Positions 19,375 to 29,671 of a stretch of DNA of 64,000 nucleotides are shown here, in pieces. Numbering within the stretch: the first letter of the stretch is position 1; the number at the start of each line of letters is the position of its first letter. The notes under the pieces are model-generated. The model made no database searches. It saw nothing but the letters and a program-made list of their open reading frames with translations, and had not been told where the DNA came from. The position numbers and the translations under genes are program-made. Origin of the DNA: Solimonas sp040066175 (GTDB lineage Bacteria; Pseudomonadota; Gammaproteobacteria; Nevskiales; Nevskiaceae); the NCBI RefSeq assembly GCF_040066175.1, contig NZ_JBEAAM010000017.1, forward strand, positions 24,325 through 88,324, in the 5' to 3' direction.

Positions 19375-20691
19375 TCAGCCACGCAGGCGTGCCAGCGTCT
19401 CGCGGTAGGGCCGCAGGCCGGCCGCGAGCAGGACGACGGCGGCGACGTTCGAGACCGTGCCGACGATCAGCAGCGACCAGCGCAGCGCATGGTCGTCACG
19501 GAACACGTAGTCGGTGAACAGGGCGACCGCGGTCGGCCCCAGGCCCAGGCCGATCAGATTGACGATGAACAGATAGACCGCCGAGGTCTGGCCGCGCATG
19601 CGGTTGGGCACGATCTCCTGGATCGCGGCCGGCGCGGCGCCGAACGGCATGCCCAGCGCGAAGGCCGCCGGCGACATCGCGATCGCCGCCAGCGTGCCGC
19701 TCGGCGCGAGCAGGTAGGCCGCGCCGCTGAGCATGCAGATGACCGACGCGCAGATGCCGACGCGCAGCGCGGCGTCGTCCCGTCCGCGCAGCAGCCAGCG
19801 ATCGGTGAGGCGGCCGCCGAAGACGATGCCGGCCGAGCCGAAGACCATCACGATCAGGCCATAGACGATGCCGACCTGGCCGGCGTCCCAGCCGTGCGTG
19901 CGCACGAAGAAGCTGGGGATCCAGGCGCCGGTGCCGTACGAGCAGAACGCCAGCATCGCGAAGCCGAGGTTGTGGCACAGCACCGTGCGCCGGTTGCGCC
20001 ACAGATAGGCGAAGACTTCGCCGAACGGTGCGACCGTGGCGGCGGCGCCGTGCCGCGGCGGTTCACGCACGAGCAGGAAGGCGAAACTGAACAGCACGCC
20101 GGCGCCGCCGAGGATCAGGAACACCAGCTGCCACGGCCGGATCTCGCCGACGACCGGCAGCACGACCGCGCCCTGCGCGGCGGCGAAGCGGATCACCAGG
20201 CCGCCGACCAGAAAGGCCAGGCCCGCGCCGAGGAAGATGCCCATCGAATAGACGCTGATCGCGGTGGCGCGCCGCTGCGGCGGAAAGTAGTCGGCGATCA
20301 TCGAGAACGCGGCGGGCGACAGCGCCGCCTCGCCGACGCCGACGCCGACGCGATACAGGAACAGCTGGCCGTAGTGCTTGGCGGTGCCGCACAGCGCGGT
20401 CATCACGCTCCAGACGACGACGCCGGCGGCGATCAGCCCGCGCCGGCTCTTGCTGTCGGCGAGCCGGCCGAGCGGGATGCCGAGGATCGTGTAGAAGATC
20501 GCGAACGAAAAGCCCATCAGTAGGCTCATCTGCGTGTCGCTGATGCCCAGGTCGCGGCGGATCGGTCCCACCAGCAGATTGAGGATCTGCCGGTCCACGA
20601 ACGAGAACACGTAGGCGATCATCAGGATCGCGACGACGAACCACGCGTAGGCCTCGCCGCCGGGCGCGGCCGGCGTCTGCGGCTTGTTCAT
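19375..20691 (-). CDS. MFS transporter
   Basis: A major facilitator of 438 residues with about 12 transmembrane helices. The first helix has the FVDRQILNLLVGPIRRDLGIS element and loop 2-3 has GRLADSKSRR, as in the anion:cation symporter and ExuT/Spinster-like groups. GGGGAGAG lies 3 bases before the ATG at 20691. It is the last gene of the operon that starts at 26790, 48 bases after an MDR reductase gene, so it may import the compound this operon degrades. The substrate cannot be read from sequence. Confidence 0.9.
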   Translation of the reverse strand: MNKPQTPAAPGGEAYAWFVVAILMIAYVFSFVDRQILNLLVGPIRRDLGISDTQMSLLMGFSFAIFYTILGIPLGRLADSKSRRGLIAAGVVVWSVMTALCGTAKHYGQLFLYRVGVGVGEAALSPAAFSMIADYFPPQRRATAISVYSMGIFLGAGLAFLVGGLVIRFAAAQGAVVLPVVGEIRPWQLVFLILGGAGVLFSFAFLLVREPPRHGAAATVAPFGEVFAYLWRNRRTVLCHNLGFAMLAFCSYGTGAWIPSFFVRTHGWDAGQVGIVYGLIVMVFGSAGIVFGGRLTDRWLLRGRDDAALRVGICASVICMLSGAAYLLAPSGTLAAIAMSPAAFALGMPFGAAPAAIQEIVPNRMRGQTSAVYLFIVNLIGLGLGPTAVALFTDYVFRDDHALRWSLLIVGTVSNVAAVVLLAAGLRPYRETLARLRG

Positions 20692-20708
20692 TGACTCTCC
20701 CCCGAATG

Positions 20709-20726
20709 TCGCGGCCGTGGCCGCGA
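20709..20726. terminator. hairpin between the MDR and MFS genes
   Basis: TCGCGGCC (20709-20716), GT, GGCCGCGA (20719-20726) forms a perfect 8 bp stem in the 48-base gap. It may act as an attenuator or mRNA end-stabiliser that lowers MFS expression relative to upstream genes. No T-run follows in the minus direction. Confidence 0.35.
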
Positions 20727-20739
20727 TCTTCACCGCCTG

Positions 20740-21734
20740 CTACAGCTTCAGCACCAGCTTGCCGATGTTCTCGCCCTTGAACAACTTCAGCAGCGTTTCC
20801 GGGAACGTCTCCAGACCCTCGGCGATGTCCTCGCGCGTCTTCAGCCTGCCGGACGCGAGCCAGCCGGCCATCTCGCGCGCGGCCTCGCCGTAGCGGTCGG
20901 CCCAGTCGAACACGACCATGCCCTTCATGCTGGCGCGGTGGACCAGCAGCGACAGGTAGTTGCTCGGGCCCTTCACCGGCGCGGTGTTGTTGTACTGCGA
21001 GATCGCCCCGCAGATGACGATGCGCGCGTGCATCGCCAGCTGCGTCAGCACGGCGTCGAGGATGTCGCCGCCGACGTTGTCGAAATACACATCGACGCCC
21101 TGCGGACAATGAGTCTTCAGCGCCTTCTTCACGTCTTCGGCCTTGTAGTCGATGCAGGCATCGAAGCCGAGCGCATCGACGACGTAGCGGCACTTGTCGG
21201 CACCGCCGGCGATGCCGACGGCGCGGCAGCCCTTGATCTTCGCGATCTGGCCGACCACCTGGCCGACTGCACCGGCCGCGCCGGAGACGACGACGGTCTC
21301 GCCGGGTTTGGGCTGGCCGACTTCGAGCAGGCCGAAGTACGCGGTCATGCCGGGCATGCCCAGCGTGCCCAGGTACACCGGCAGCGGCGCGAGCTCGGGA
21401 TCGACCGGGGTCACGCCCTTGCCGTTGGAGATCGCGTAGTCCTGCACGCCGAACAGGCCGACGACGTGTTGACCGACGGCGAACTGTGGATGCTTCGATG
21501 CGACGATCCTGCCGACCGCGCCGGCGCGCATCACCTCGCCCAGACCCACCGGCGGCACGTAGGACTTGCCCTCGTTCATCCAGCCGCGCATCGCCGGATC
21601 GAGCGAGAGGTATTCGTTCTTCACCAGGAACTGGCCCTCGCCCGGCTCCGGCACCGGCGTTTCGACGAACTCGAAGTCGGCGCGCTGCACCATGCCCTGC
21701 GGACGGCGGGCGAGCTTGAATTGGCGGTTTTTAT

Positions 21735-21738
<4 letters not shown>
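20740..21738 (-). CDS. NADP-dependent MDR oxidoreductase (prostaglandin reductase/CurA-like)
   Basis: A zinc-free medium-chain reductase of 332 residues. It has the N-terminal MNKNRQFKLARRPQG start, the catalytic-domain segment SLDPAMRGWM, the dinucleotide site SGAAGAVGQVVGQIAKIKGC and FDNVGGDILDAVL. This is the PTGR/NADP-dependent alkenal double-bond reductase group, which reduces alpha,beta-unsaturated ketones or aldehydes with NADPH. The start at 21738 overlaps the ACAD11-like stop (ATGA). In this operon it could saturate an unsaturated intermediate; that is inference. Confidence 0.92.
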
Positions 21739-22991
<1,253 letters not shown>

Positions 22992-23007
22992 CGGTAACTC
23001 CGTGTGT

Positions 23008-24063
23008 TCAGCGGCGGCCCAGGATCTTCTCGACCTGGGCCCATGCGAGATCGGCCAGCGGCCGCGCCGCCGCGCCCATCTGCGCGGCCTGGGCACTGGC
23101 CGCGGTGCCGTCCTTCACGCGCCCGGCGATGCCCTGCAGGATCGCCGCGAGCCGGAACAGGTTGTAGGCCATGTAGAAATCCCAGTGATCGGGATCGATG
23201 CCGCTGCGCCCGGTGCGCGCGCAGTACATGCGCACGTACTCCGCTTCCGTGGGGATGCCGAGCTCGGCGAGCCTGACGCCGCCCAGGCCGCGGAACACGC
23301 CGGCAGGGATGTGCCAGGTCATGCAGTGGTAGGCGAAGTCGGCGAGCGGGTGGCCCAGCGTGGACAGCTCCCAGTCCAGCACCGCGAGCACGCGCGGCTC
23401 GGTCGGGTGGAAGATCATGTTGTCGAGGCGATAGTCGCCATGGACGATGCTGGTGTCCTCGCCCGGCGGGATGTGCTCGGGCAGCCAGGCGATCAGGCGA
23501 TCCATCGCGTCGATGCGCTCGGTCTCGGAGGCGCGGTACTGCTTGGTCCAGCGGCCGATCTGGCGCGCGAAGTAGTTGCCCGGCTTGCCGTAGTCGGCGA
23601 GTCCGATCTTCGCGTAATCGACCCGGTGCAGCGCGGCGATCACGCGGTTCATCTCGTCGAACATCGCGCGCCGCACGTCGGGCGTGTAGCCCGGCAGCGC
23701 CGGATCCCAGAGGATGCGGCCCTCGACGTGCTCCATGATGTAGAAGGCGGTGCCGATGACACCGTCGTCCTCGCACAGGCAGTAGGTCTTGGCGACCGGC
23801 ACGTCGGTTGCGGCCAGTGCGGTGATGACCGCGTACTCGCGATCGACCGCGTGCGCCGACGCCAGCAGCTTGCCGGGCGGCTTGCGCCGCAGCACGTAGG
23901 ACGTGCCGCCGGCCGTCAGCTTGTAGGTCGGGTTCGACTGGCCGCCCTTGAACTGCTCGACGCTCAGCTCGCCGGAGAAGCCGGCGACGTGCTGCTGCAT
24001 GTAGCGTTGCAGCGCCGCGACGTCGAAGCGATGGCGTTCCTGGACTGGAATGGTCGCACTCAT
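23008..24063 (-). CDS. APH-family phosphotransferase (ACAD11 N-terminal kinase-like)
   Basis: A kinase-fold protein of 351 residues. It has QFKGGQSNPTYKLTAGG (nucleotide loop region), YVLRRKPPGKLL, FYIMEHVEGRI, the catalytic HGDYRLDN (H208, D210) and VLDWELSTLGHPLADF (metal-binding Asp). This is the APH subgroup that forms the N-terminal half of human ACAD10/11; the stand-alone bacterial example is LvaA of levulinate catabolism, which phosphorylates 4-hydroxyacyl-CoA. Antibiotic resistance is unlikely given this subgroup and context. It ends 16 bases before the dehydrogenase and starts 1 base after the upstream quinone-oxidoreductase-like gene. Confidence 0.92.
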   Translation of the reverse strand: MSATIPVQERHRFDVAALQRYMQQHVAGFSGELSVEQFKGGQSNPTYKLTAGGTSYVLRRKPPGKLLASAHAVDREYAVITALAATDVPVAKTYCLCEDDGVIGTAFYIMEHVEGRILWDPALPGYTPDVRRAMFDEMNRVIAALHRVDYAKIGLADYGKPGNYFARQIGRWTKQYRASETERIDAMDRLIAWLPEHIPPGEDTSIVHGDYRLDNMIFHPTEPRVLAVLDWELSTLGHPLADFAYHCMTWHIPAGVFRGLGGVRLAELGIPTEAEYVRMYCARTGRSGIDPDHWDFYMAYNLFRLAAILQGIAGRVKDGTAASAQAAQMGAAARPLADLAWAQVEKILGRR

Positions 24064-24064
24064 C

Positions 24065-25048
24065 TCAGGACCCCTGCGGCGTGACGACGAGCTTGCCCGA
24101 CACCTTGCGGTCCATCAGCTGGCGGATCGCCTCACCGCCGCGCTCGAGCGGGAAGGTGCCGGCGATGTGCGGTTTGAGCCTGCCTTCCTTGAGCCAGCCG
24201 AGCAGCGCACGCAGGTCCATCAGGTTGTTCATCGGCTCGCGCCGGGCGTAGTCGCCCCAGAACACGCCGACGAGCGAGGCGCCCTTGAGCAGCGGCAGGT
24301 TCAGCGGCAGCTTCGGGATCTCGCCGTTGGCGAACCCGATGACGAGATGCCGCCCACGCCAGGCGATCGAGCGGAACGCGGCCTCGCTGTAGTCGCCGCC
24401 GACCGGGTCATAGACCACGTCCACGCCCTTGCCGCCGGTGATCTCCTTGAGCCGCGCCTTCAGGTCCTCGGTCGTGTAATCGAGCGTCTCGTCGGCGCCG
24501 TGGTCCTTGCACACCGCGAGCTTCTCCGCGCTCGACGCCGCGGCGATGACCTTGGCGCCCAGCGCCTTGCCGATCTCGATCGCGGCCAGCCCGACGCCGC
24601 CGGAGGCGCCGAGCACCAGCAGCGTCTCGCCGGCCTTGAGCGCGGCGCGGTCCTTGAGCGCGTGGTACGAGGTCGCGTAGGTCATCACGAACGACGCCGC
24701 GGTGACGAAGTCCAGTTCCGCCGGCATCGGGATCAGCGCACGCGCGTCGGCGAGCACTGCTTCCGCGAACGCGCCCCAGCCGGTGAAGCAGATCACTTTG
24801 TCGCCGGGCTTGACGTTCTTCACCTTGGCGCCGACCGCGGCGACGACGCCCGAACATTCGCCGCCGGGCGAGAACGGCAGTTCCGGCTTGAACTGGTACT
24901 TGTTCTGGATGATCAGCGTGTCCGGGAAGTTCACGCCGGCGGCGTGCACGCGCACCAGCGCCTGGTTCTCGTTGGGCACGAGGTCGGGCACGTTCTCGAC
25001 GACGAGCGTCTCGGGCGGGCCGAAGGTCTTGCAGAGCAGGGCTTTCAT
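24065..25048 (-). CDS. NADPH:quinone oxidoreductase-like MDR protein
   Basis: A zinc-free MDR reductase of 327 residues: MKALLCKTFGPPETL, GVNFPDTLIIQNKYQ, PFSPGGECSGVV, then the NADPH site VLGASGGVGLAAIEIGK and DVVYDPVGGD. This is the QOR subgroup often placed with acyl-CoA dehydrogenases in degradation operons; relatives reduce quinones or act as enoyl reductases. It is separated from the upstream SDR by a repeat element and abuts the APH gene with a 1-base gap. The exact reaction is unknown. Confidence 0.92.
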   Translation of the reverse strand: MKALLCKTFGPPETLVVENVPDLVPNENQALVRVHAAGVNFPDTLIIQNKYQFKPELPFSPGGECSGVVAAVGAKVKNVKPGDKVICFTGWGAFAEAVLADARALIPMPAELDFVTAASFVMTYATSYHALKDRAALKAGETLLVLGASGGVGLAAIEIGKALGAKVIAAASSAEKLAVCKDHGADETLDYTTEDLKARLKEITGGKGVDVVYDPVGGDYSEAAFRSIAWRGRHLVIGFANGEIPKLPLNLPLLKGASLVGVFWGDYARREPMNNLMDLRALLGWLKEGRLKPHIAGTFPLERGGEAIRQLMDRKVSGKLVVTPQGS

Positions 25049-25070
25049 TTGAGCGGTCCTTGGCGGCTTT

Positions 25071-25141
25071 CGTCATGCCCGCGCAGGCGGGCATCCAGTG
25101 TTCGGGTTGTCCCGTGGATTCCCGCCTTCGCGGGAATGACG
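25071..25141. repeat. dispersed REP/MITE-like repeat, copy 2 (two intact hairpins)
   Basis: A 71 bp element with complementary ends CGTCAT and ATGACG. It has two perfect hairpins: ATGCCCG/CGGGCAT at 25075-25094 and ATTCCCG/CGGGAAT at 25118-25137. It is the fuller relative of the element at 7930-7991. It lies inside the operon between the SDR and quinone-oxidoreductase-like genes, where it could stabilise or attenuate the transcript. Confidence 0.8.
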
Positions 25142-25149
25142 AACTATGG

Positions 25150-25980
25150 TCATGGCATCGGGTTGGTCGGTGCGCGCTCGTCGAGGATGTCGCGCATGCG
25201 CGCCTCGATCGCGGGTTTGATGTTGGGGTGGGTCAGGATGTAGAAGCGGTCGGCCTTGACCGCGTCCATCGTGATCCGCGCGACCTCGGCGGCGCTGATC
25301 TTCCCCGAGCGCACCGCCTTGCGCACGCGCGCCTCGTAGGCCTCGGCGAGCGGATTCGCGGCCGACAGTTCCGGTGGACGGTGGCGGCCGGAGTCGGCGA
25401 TGCCGGTGTTGACGAAGGCCGGGCACAGCACCGAGACGTGGATTCTGGCGCCGGCAGCGCGCAGCTCGTGGTGCAGGCACTCGGACAGCGTGACGACGCC
25501 GTGCTTGCTGACGCAGTACACGCTGGACGCCGGCACCGACAGCAGGCCGGCGACCGAGGCGGTGTTGACGACGTGGCATTCGTCCTGCTGCGCGAGCATG
25601 CGCGGCACGAACGCCTGCACGCCGTGCACGACGCCCATCAGGTTCACGCCCAGCACCCAGCGCCACTCGTCGGTGGTGGTCGTCCACGTCGGACCGGCGA
25701 CGGCGACGCCGGCGTTGTTGAACAGCAGGTGCGCGGCGCCGTACTGCGCGTAGGTCCGCTCGGCCAGCGCCTGCACCGAGTCGGCCTGGGACACGTCGCA
25801 GCGCTGCAGCAGCGCTGCGGTGCCGGCGGGCAGCAGCGCCTGCGTGCCTTCGAGGCCGGCCGCGTCGATGTCCGCCAGCACCAGGCGCATGTTCTCGGCG
25901 GCGCACAGCAGCGCCAGCTCGCGGCCGAAGCCGCTGCCGGCGCCGGTGATGACGGCGACTTTGTCCTTGAGATCCTTCAT
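25150..25980 (-). CDS. SDR family oxidoreductase
   Basis: A short-chain dehydrogenase of 276 residues. The NAD(P) site is TGAGSGFGRE, followed by NNAG, the catalytic NTASVAG serine region and YCVSK (Tyr and Lys present). It has a C-terminal extension (KADRFYILTHPNIK) seen in SDRs of lipid and steroid degradation clusters. The ATG at 25980 has GGGAG 9 bases upstream; a GTG at 25998 would add 6 residues and overlap the stop of the upstream SDR. It probably oxidises a hydroxyacyl intermediate in this operon, which is inference. Confidence 0.92.
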   Translation of the reverse strand: MKDLKDKVAVITGAGSGFGRELALLCAAENMRLVLADIDAAGLEGTQALLPAGTAALLQRCDVSQADSVQALAERTYAQYGAAHLLFNNAGVAVAGPTWTTTTDEWRWVLGVNLMGVVHGVQAFVPRMLAQQDECHVVNTASVAGLLSVPASSVYCVSKHGVVTLSECLHHELRAAGARIHVSVLCPAFVNTGIADSGRHRPPELSAANPLAEAYEARVRKAVRSGKISAAEVARITMDAVKADRFYILTHPNIKPAIEARMRDILDERAPTNPMP

Positions 25981-25998
25981 CCTCCTGCGCTCCCGCAC

Positions 25999-26790
25999 TT
26001 ACGCCGTCAGGTAACCGCCATCGACGTTCAGACAGACGCCGGTGGTGTAGCTCGCCGCCGGCGAGACGAGGTACAGCACCGCGCCGGCCATTTCGTCGGG
26101 ATGCGCGACGCGCGCCATCGGCACCTTGCCACCCATGAGCTTCATCATCTGCGGGTTGTTGACCAGCGCGGACGCAAACTTGGTGTCGGTGATGCCGGGC
26201 AGCAGCGCGTTGACGCGCACGCCGTCCGGTGCCCATTCCTTGGCGCAGGCCTGCGTCAGCGAGATCACCGCCGCCTTGGTGATCGAGTAGATGCCCTGGA
26301 AGGGACCCGGAATCACGCCGTTGACCGAGGCGGTGTTGACGATGCTGCCGCCACCGCCGCGCTTCATCAGCTTGTAGCCCTGCGTGGACATGAAGAAATA
26401 GCCGCGGATGTTGACGTCCACGGTCTTCTGGAACGCGCCGAGATCGGTGTCGGCGATCGGGCCGAAGTAGGGATTGGCCGCGGCGTTGTTGACCAGGATG
26501 TCGAGACGCCCGTGCGTCTTCTCGACGTGTGCGTACACCGCGTCGATCTGCGCCATCTCGCCGATGTGGCAGGCAAACGCCTCGGCCTTGCCGCCGGCGG
26601 CGCGGATCTCGGACGCGACGCGCTCGCAGCCGTCGATCCTGCGGCTGGAGACGATGACCTGCGCACCGTAGGCGGCCAGCGTCCTGGCAATCGATTCGCC
26701 GATGCCGCGGCTGGCGCCGGTGACGAGCGCCAGCTTGCCGCTGAGGTCGAACATCGCCTTGGGCGGCGGGGTGGGGTTGGCGGTCGTCAT
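25999..26790 (-). CDS. SDR family oxidoreductase, first gene of the operon
   Basis: A short-chain dehydrogenase of 263 residues with all SDR signatures: TGASRGIGESIA, NNAAAN, NTASVNG and YSITK, ending MAGAVLYLVSPAASYTTG and DGGY. It resembles the beta-ketoacyl-reductase/3-hydroxyacyl dehydrogenase-like SDRs, including DHRS4-type enzymes. It is the promoter-proximal gene of the operon ending with the MFS gene, divergent from the LysR gene, with tandem 12 bp repeats 26-51 bases upstream of its start. Confidence 0.92.
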   Translation of the reverse strand: MTTANPTPPPKAMFDLSGKLALVTGASRGIGESIARTLAAYGAQVIVSSRRIDGCERVASEIRAAGGKAEAFACHIGEMAQIDAVYAHVEKTHGRLDILVNNAAANPYFGPIADTDLGAFQKTVDVNIRGYFFMSTQGYKLMKRGGGGSIVNTASVNGVIPGPFQGIYSITKAAVISLTQACAKEWAPDGVRVNALLPGITDTKFASALVNNPQMMKLMGGKVPMARVAHPDEMAGAVLYLVSPAASYTTGVCLNVDGGYLTA

Positions 26791-26815
26791 CGGGCGCTCC
26801 GGGCTCCTGGAAGTT

Positions 26816-26882
26816 GCGCCAGCCTAGGCGCCAGCCTAGGATCGGTCCAATGAATAATGTGAATCACAAAAAATAATATTCA
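26816..26882. promoter_or_regulatory. divergent LysR-type control region with repeats
   Basis: The 99-base divergent gap holds a perfect tandem 12 bp repeat (GCGCCAGCCTAG at 26816-26827 and 26828-26839), a perfect 11 bp palindrome TGTGAATCACA (26858-26868), and an outer inverted repeat TGAATA (26851-26856) / TATTCA (26877-26882). The stretch 26851-26882 is strongly AT-rich in a GC-rich background. The palindrome fits a T-N11-A-like LysR site. This is probably the regulator's operator and the two promoters. Confidence 0.55.
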
Positions 26883-26889
26883 TGCATTC

Positions 26890-27813
26890 ATGGCCATGCA
26901 GCTGAACCGCATCGACCTGAACCTGCTGGTCGTGCTCGACGCGATCTTCAGCGAGGGCGGCATCACCCGGGCCGGCGAGAAGCTGCACCTGACGCAGCCG
27001 GCGATCAGCCACGCGCTCGGCCGTTTGCGCGAGCTGTTCGGCGATCCGCTGTTCGTGCGCGAGGGCCGGCGCATGGTGCCGACGCCGCTGGCGCGCAGCC
27101 TGACGCAGCCGGTGCGGCGCGCGCTGCACAGCCTCGAAGTCGCGCTCAACGAGGTGCAGCAGTTCGATGCGGCGACGACCCAGCGGCATTTCAACATCGC
27201 CGTGCGCGACGTGCTCGAAGCGATGGTGCTGCCGCCGCTGATGGTCGAGGTCGCGCGCGACGCGCCGTCGGTGGACATCAGCGCGATCCGCGCCGACCGC
27301 CGCACGCTGGAGTCGGAGCTGGCGTCCGGCGGCCTCGATGCCGCGCTCGACGTGCTGCTGCCGGTATCGGAGGACGTGCGCCACCAGCGCATCTCGATGG
27401 ACCGGCTCGTCGTCGTCGCGCGCCGCAACCATCCGGCGACGAGGAAGGCGTTCGATCTCGCCGCCTACCTGCGCGCACACCACGTGCTGGTCAGTTCCCG
27501 GCGCAGCGGGCCGGGGCTGGAGGACGTCGAACTCAACCGCCAGGGACTGCGGCGGCGCATCCGCCTGCGCTGCCAGCACTACTTCGCGGCGTGCCGCGTG
27601 GTCAGCGAGACCGACCTGCTGCTGACCATGCCGGAGCGCTATGCGCGCATTGCCAACAAGCAGTTCGGCAACCGCATCCTGTCATTCCCGATGCAGATGC
27701 CGTCGATGGATGCCTATCTGTACTGGCACGCCAGCGTGGACAACGACCCGGCCAACCGCTGGCTGCGCGAACGGCTCATCGCGACGACGGAATCCGCTGC
27801 CGGACGCGGCTGA
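26890..27813 (+). CDS. LysR-family transcriptional regulator
   Basis: A regulator of 307 residues. The N-terminal winged helix-turn-helix spans about residues 8-65 (NLLVVLDAIFSEGGITRAGEKLHLTQPAISHAL split across the fold; LRELFGDPLFVREG), with an effector-binding domain after it. It belongs to the NodD/NahR-like branch (MQLNRIDLNLL start, PTPLARSL). The start is ATG 26890 or 26896; neither has a visible ribosome-binding site. It is divergent from the SDR/ACAD11 operon and very likely controls it. Its 3' end overlaps the end of the convergent carboxypeptidase gene by 38 bases. Confidence 0.93.
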   Translation: MAMQLNRIDLNLLVVLDAIFSEGGITRAGEKLHLTQPAISHALGRLRELFGDPLFVREGRRMVPTPLARSLTQPVRRALHSLEVALNEVQQFDAATTQRHFNIAVRDVLEAMVLPPLMVEVARDAPSVDISAIRADRRTLESELASGGLDAALDVLLPVSEDVRHQRISMDRLVVVARRNHPATRKAFDLAAYLRAHHVLVSSRRSGPGLEDVELNRQGLRRRIRLRCQHYFAACRVVSETDLLLTMPERYARIANKQFGNRILSFPMQMPSMDAYLYWHASVDNDPANRWLRERLIATTESAAGRG

Positions 27814-29671
27814 GGCCGAGCAGGCTCAGCGCCAGCAGCGCGGCATGGCCCAGCGCGCCGCCGCCACCGCCGCCGCTGCCGGAGTCGCCATCGCCGACGA
27901 GCACCTGCGTGCGGTCGGCGCCGCCGGAATCGGTGTCGTCGCGGCCCTGCTCGTCCTCGTAGCCGCTCCAGCCGGCGGCCCAGTCGAGCACGGTGGCCGG
28001 ATCGGCATCGAGTGCCTGGCCGGACAGGTCCTGCACGTCCACGCGCAGGTTCGCGCGGCGTGCGTCGGCCAGCGGCAGGCTGGCCGGGAGGCGGAAGTCG
28101 AGCGCATACGCGTCGTCGGCATAGCGCAGACGGCCATCCGGCGCGCCGTCGCCGCCTTCGAGCCAGCCGTCGGCGGTCGTCTGCAGATCGAACCGGAACG
28201 CGGCGCCCGTGCGATCGAGACCCTCGACGGCGATGGCCGGCGCCAGCGGCGCGTTCTGGCCACGGTACTGCGTGACCGCGCCGGCGGCGTCGCGGACGCG
28301 CATCGGCTTGTCGAAGCCCAGCCACAGCCGGTAATCGACTTCGGCCTGCAGGGCCTCGCGTGTATCCACCTGCAGGCGCCGGGCGGCGCCGCTGCGCTGC
28401 CAGCGCGCCGCATAGACGATGCGGCCGTCGTCCGCGCGGCGGATCTGCGCGGACAGCAGCACCGGCGGCCCGGCGATGCGGTACAGGCCCAGGCCGTAGG
28501 CGTCGGCCAGTTCGGCACGCACGCGCGCGATCTGCGCATCCGGCAGGATGAAGCCGTCGTGGTGATAGCCGTAGCCGCCGTAGCCCTCGCGCGCGCTGTC
28601 GCTCTGCGGCTCGATTTCCAGCGTGTAGGACGGAATCTGCAGGCCGAAGCCGAAATACTCGTCGGTGCTGCCGATGCCGTAGTCCGGCGGCGACGGATCG
28701 TAGGGATAGCGGCCGGCGTCGCCGGTGGTCGCCGCACTCATGCGTTCGGCGAGCCGGCGCGCGAGCGTGTCGCGGCGGCGCACGCCGGTATCGACGCCGA
28801 AGAACACGCGCGAGAACGAGTGCGTGTCCGCATAGAAGCGCAGACGGGCGCGCGGCGCGAGATCCGCCGCGGCGTACAGCGCCTGCGTCTCCGGTTCGGA
28901 GCCGCCGAAGGCGCCGTGATACAGCAGTGATCCGACGTCGTCGCTGTTCTGGTTGCCGGAATCGAAGAAGCGCGAATCGCTGTTGCGGTTGAGGTCCACG
29001 CCGTTCATGCAGCCGGAGTGCACGGCGGGGCAGAGGTTCTCGTCCACGTCGCGCAGGTTCTTGCGGCGCATGCGGCCGTCGCGCGGGTAGTTGCGGTATT
29101 CGGCCGGCACGCCGGCCGGAATGGCATCCCCGGCATACTCGGTCTGCAGGGTCTGCGTCGGATGGCGCTGCGTGTGCAGGAAGCCATCGACGTTGAGCAC
29201 CGGAATCACCACCAGGCTGAGGTTGTCGAGCAGGTAGCGGTAGAAACCGCCGTCGCCACGGCGCTGGGCGAAGCGCTCGACCAGACCGGCGACGACTTCC
29301 GGGCTGGCCCACTCACGCGCATGGATGCCGCCGTTGATCAGTGCCGCGGGCTCGGCGAAACCTTCGGTCGTGGTCGTGTCCGCGTCGCCGATGCGGTAGG
29401 CGTGGATCGGACGGTCGCCGACCGTCCTGCCGATCTCGACCTCGGTGATGTCCGTGCTGTCGGTATCGAGTGCGGCCAGGCGCGCGCGCAACGCGGCGTA
29501 GCTGCGAAAACCATCGACCGGCGTCAGCGAGTCCACCGGCATCGGCACCGGGTAGCCGAGCGGAATCTCGTTGGTCTCGCGGCTGGTTTCGGTGAAGGTC
29601 AGCAGTTGCGCCTGGGCGGCAAGCGCGGCGGGCGCGACCAGCATGGCCAGCAGGCGGCTCAGCGCAGCCAT
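27776..29671 (-). CDS. M14 zinc carboxypeptidase with GlyGly-CTERM tail
   Basis: A secreted metallopeptidase of 631 residues with a signal peptide (LLAMLVAPAALAAQA). The M14 domain (about residues 40-380) has zinc ligands in GIHAREW (H117, E120), a third histidine in DTHSFSRVFF, and the catalytic glutamate E352 in TLEIEP. A beta-rich domain follows. The C-terminus has a Gly-rich stretch (SGSGGGGGG), a hydrophobic helix (LGHAALLALSLLGL) and a basic tail, which is the GlyGly-CTERM signal cut by rhombosortase so the protein can be attached at the cell surface or released. Much longer upstream in-frame sequence is shadow. It overlaps the HEAT-like gene by 13 bases. Confidence 0.92.
   Translation of the reverse strand: MAALSRLLAMLVAPAALAAQAQLLTFTETSRETNEIPLGYPVPMPVDSLTPVDGFRSYAALRARLAALDTDSTDITEVEIGRTVGDRPIHAYRIGDADTTTTEGFAEPAALINGGIHAREWASPEVVAGLVERFAQRRGDGGFYRYLLDNLSLVVIPVLNVDGFLHTQRHPTQTLQTEYAGDAIPAGVPAEYRNYPRDGRMRRKNLRDVDENLCPAVHSGCMNGVDLNRNSDSRFFDSGNQNSDDVGSLLYHGAFGGSEPETQALYAAADLAPRARLRFYADTHSFSRVFFGVDTGVRRRDTLARRLAERMSAATTGDAGRYPYDPSPPDYGIGSTDEYFGFGLQIPSYTLEIEPQSDSAREGYGGYGYHHDGFILPDAQIARVRAELADAYGLGLYRIAGPPVLLSAQIRRADDGRIVYAARWQRSGAARRLQVDTREALQAEVDYRLWLGFDKPMRVRDAAGAVTQYRGQNAPLAPAIAVEGLDRTGAAFRFDLQTTADGWLEGGDGAPDGRLRYADDAYALDFRLPASLPLADARRANLRVDVQDLSGQALDADPATVLDWAAGWSGYEDEQGRDDTDSGGADRTQVLVGDGDSGSGGGGGGALGHAALLALSLLGLSRVRQRIPSSR

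Noticed and set aside
23008..24063. Aminoglycoside-resistance gene
   Set aside because: The kinase matches the ACAD11 N-terminal half and lies next to the matching dehydrogenase.
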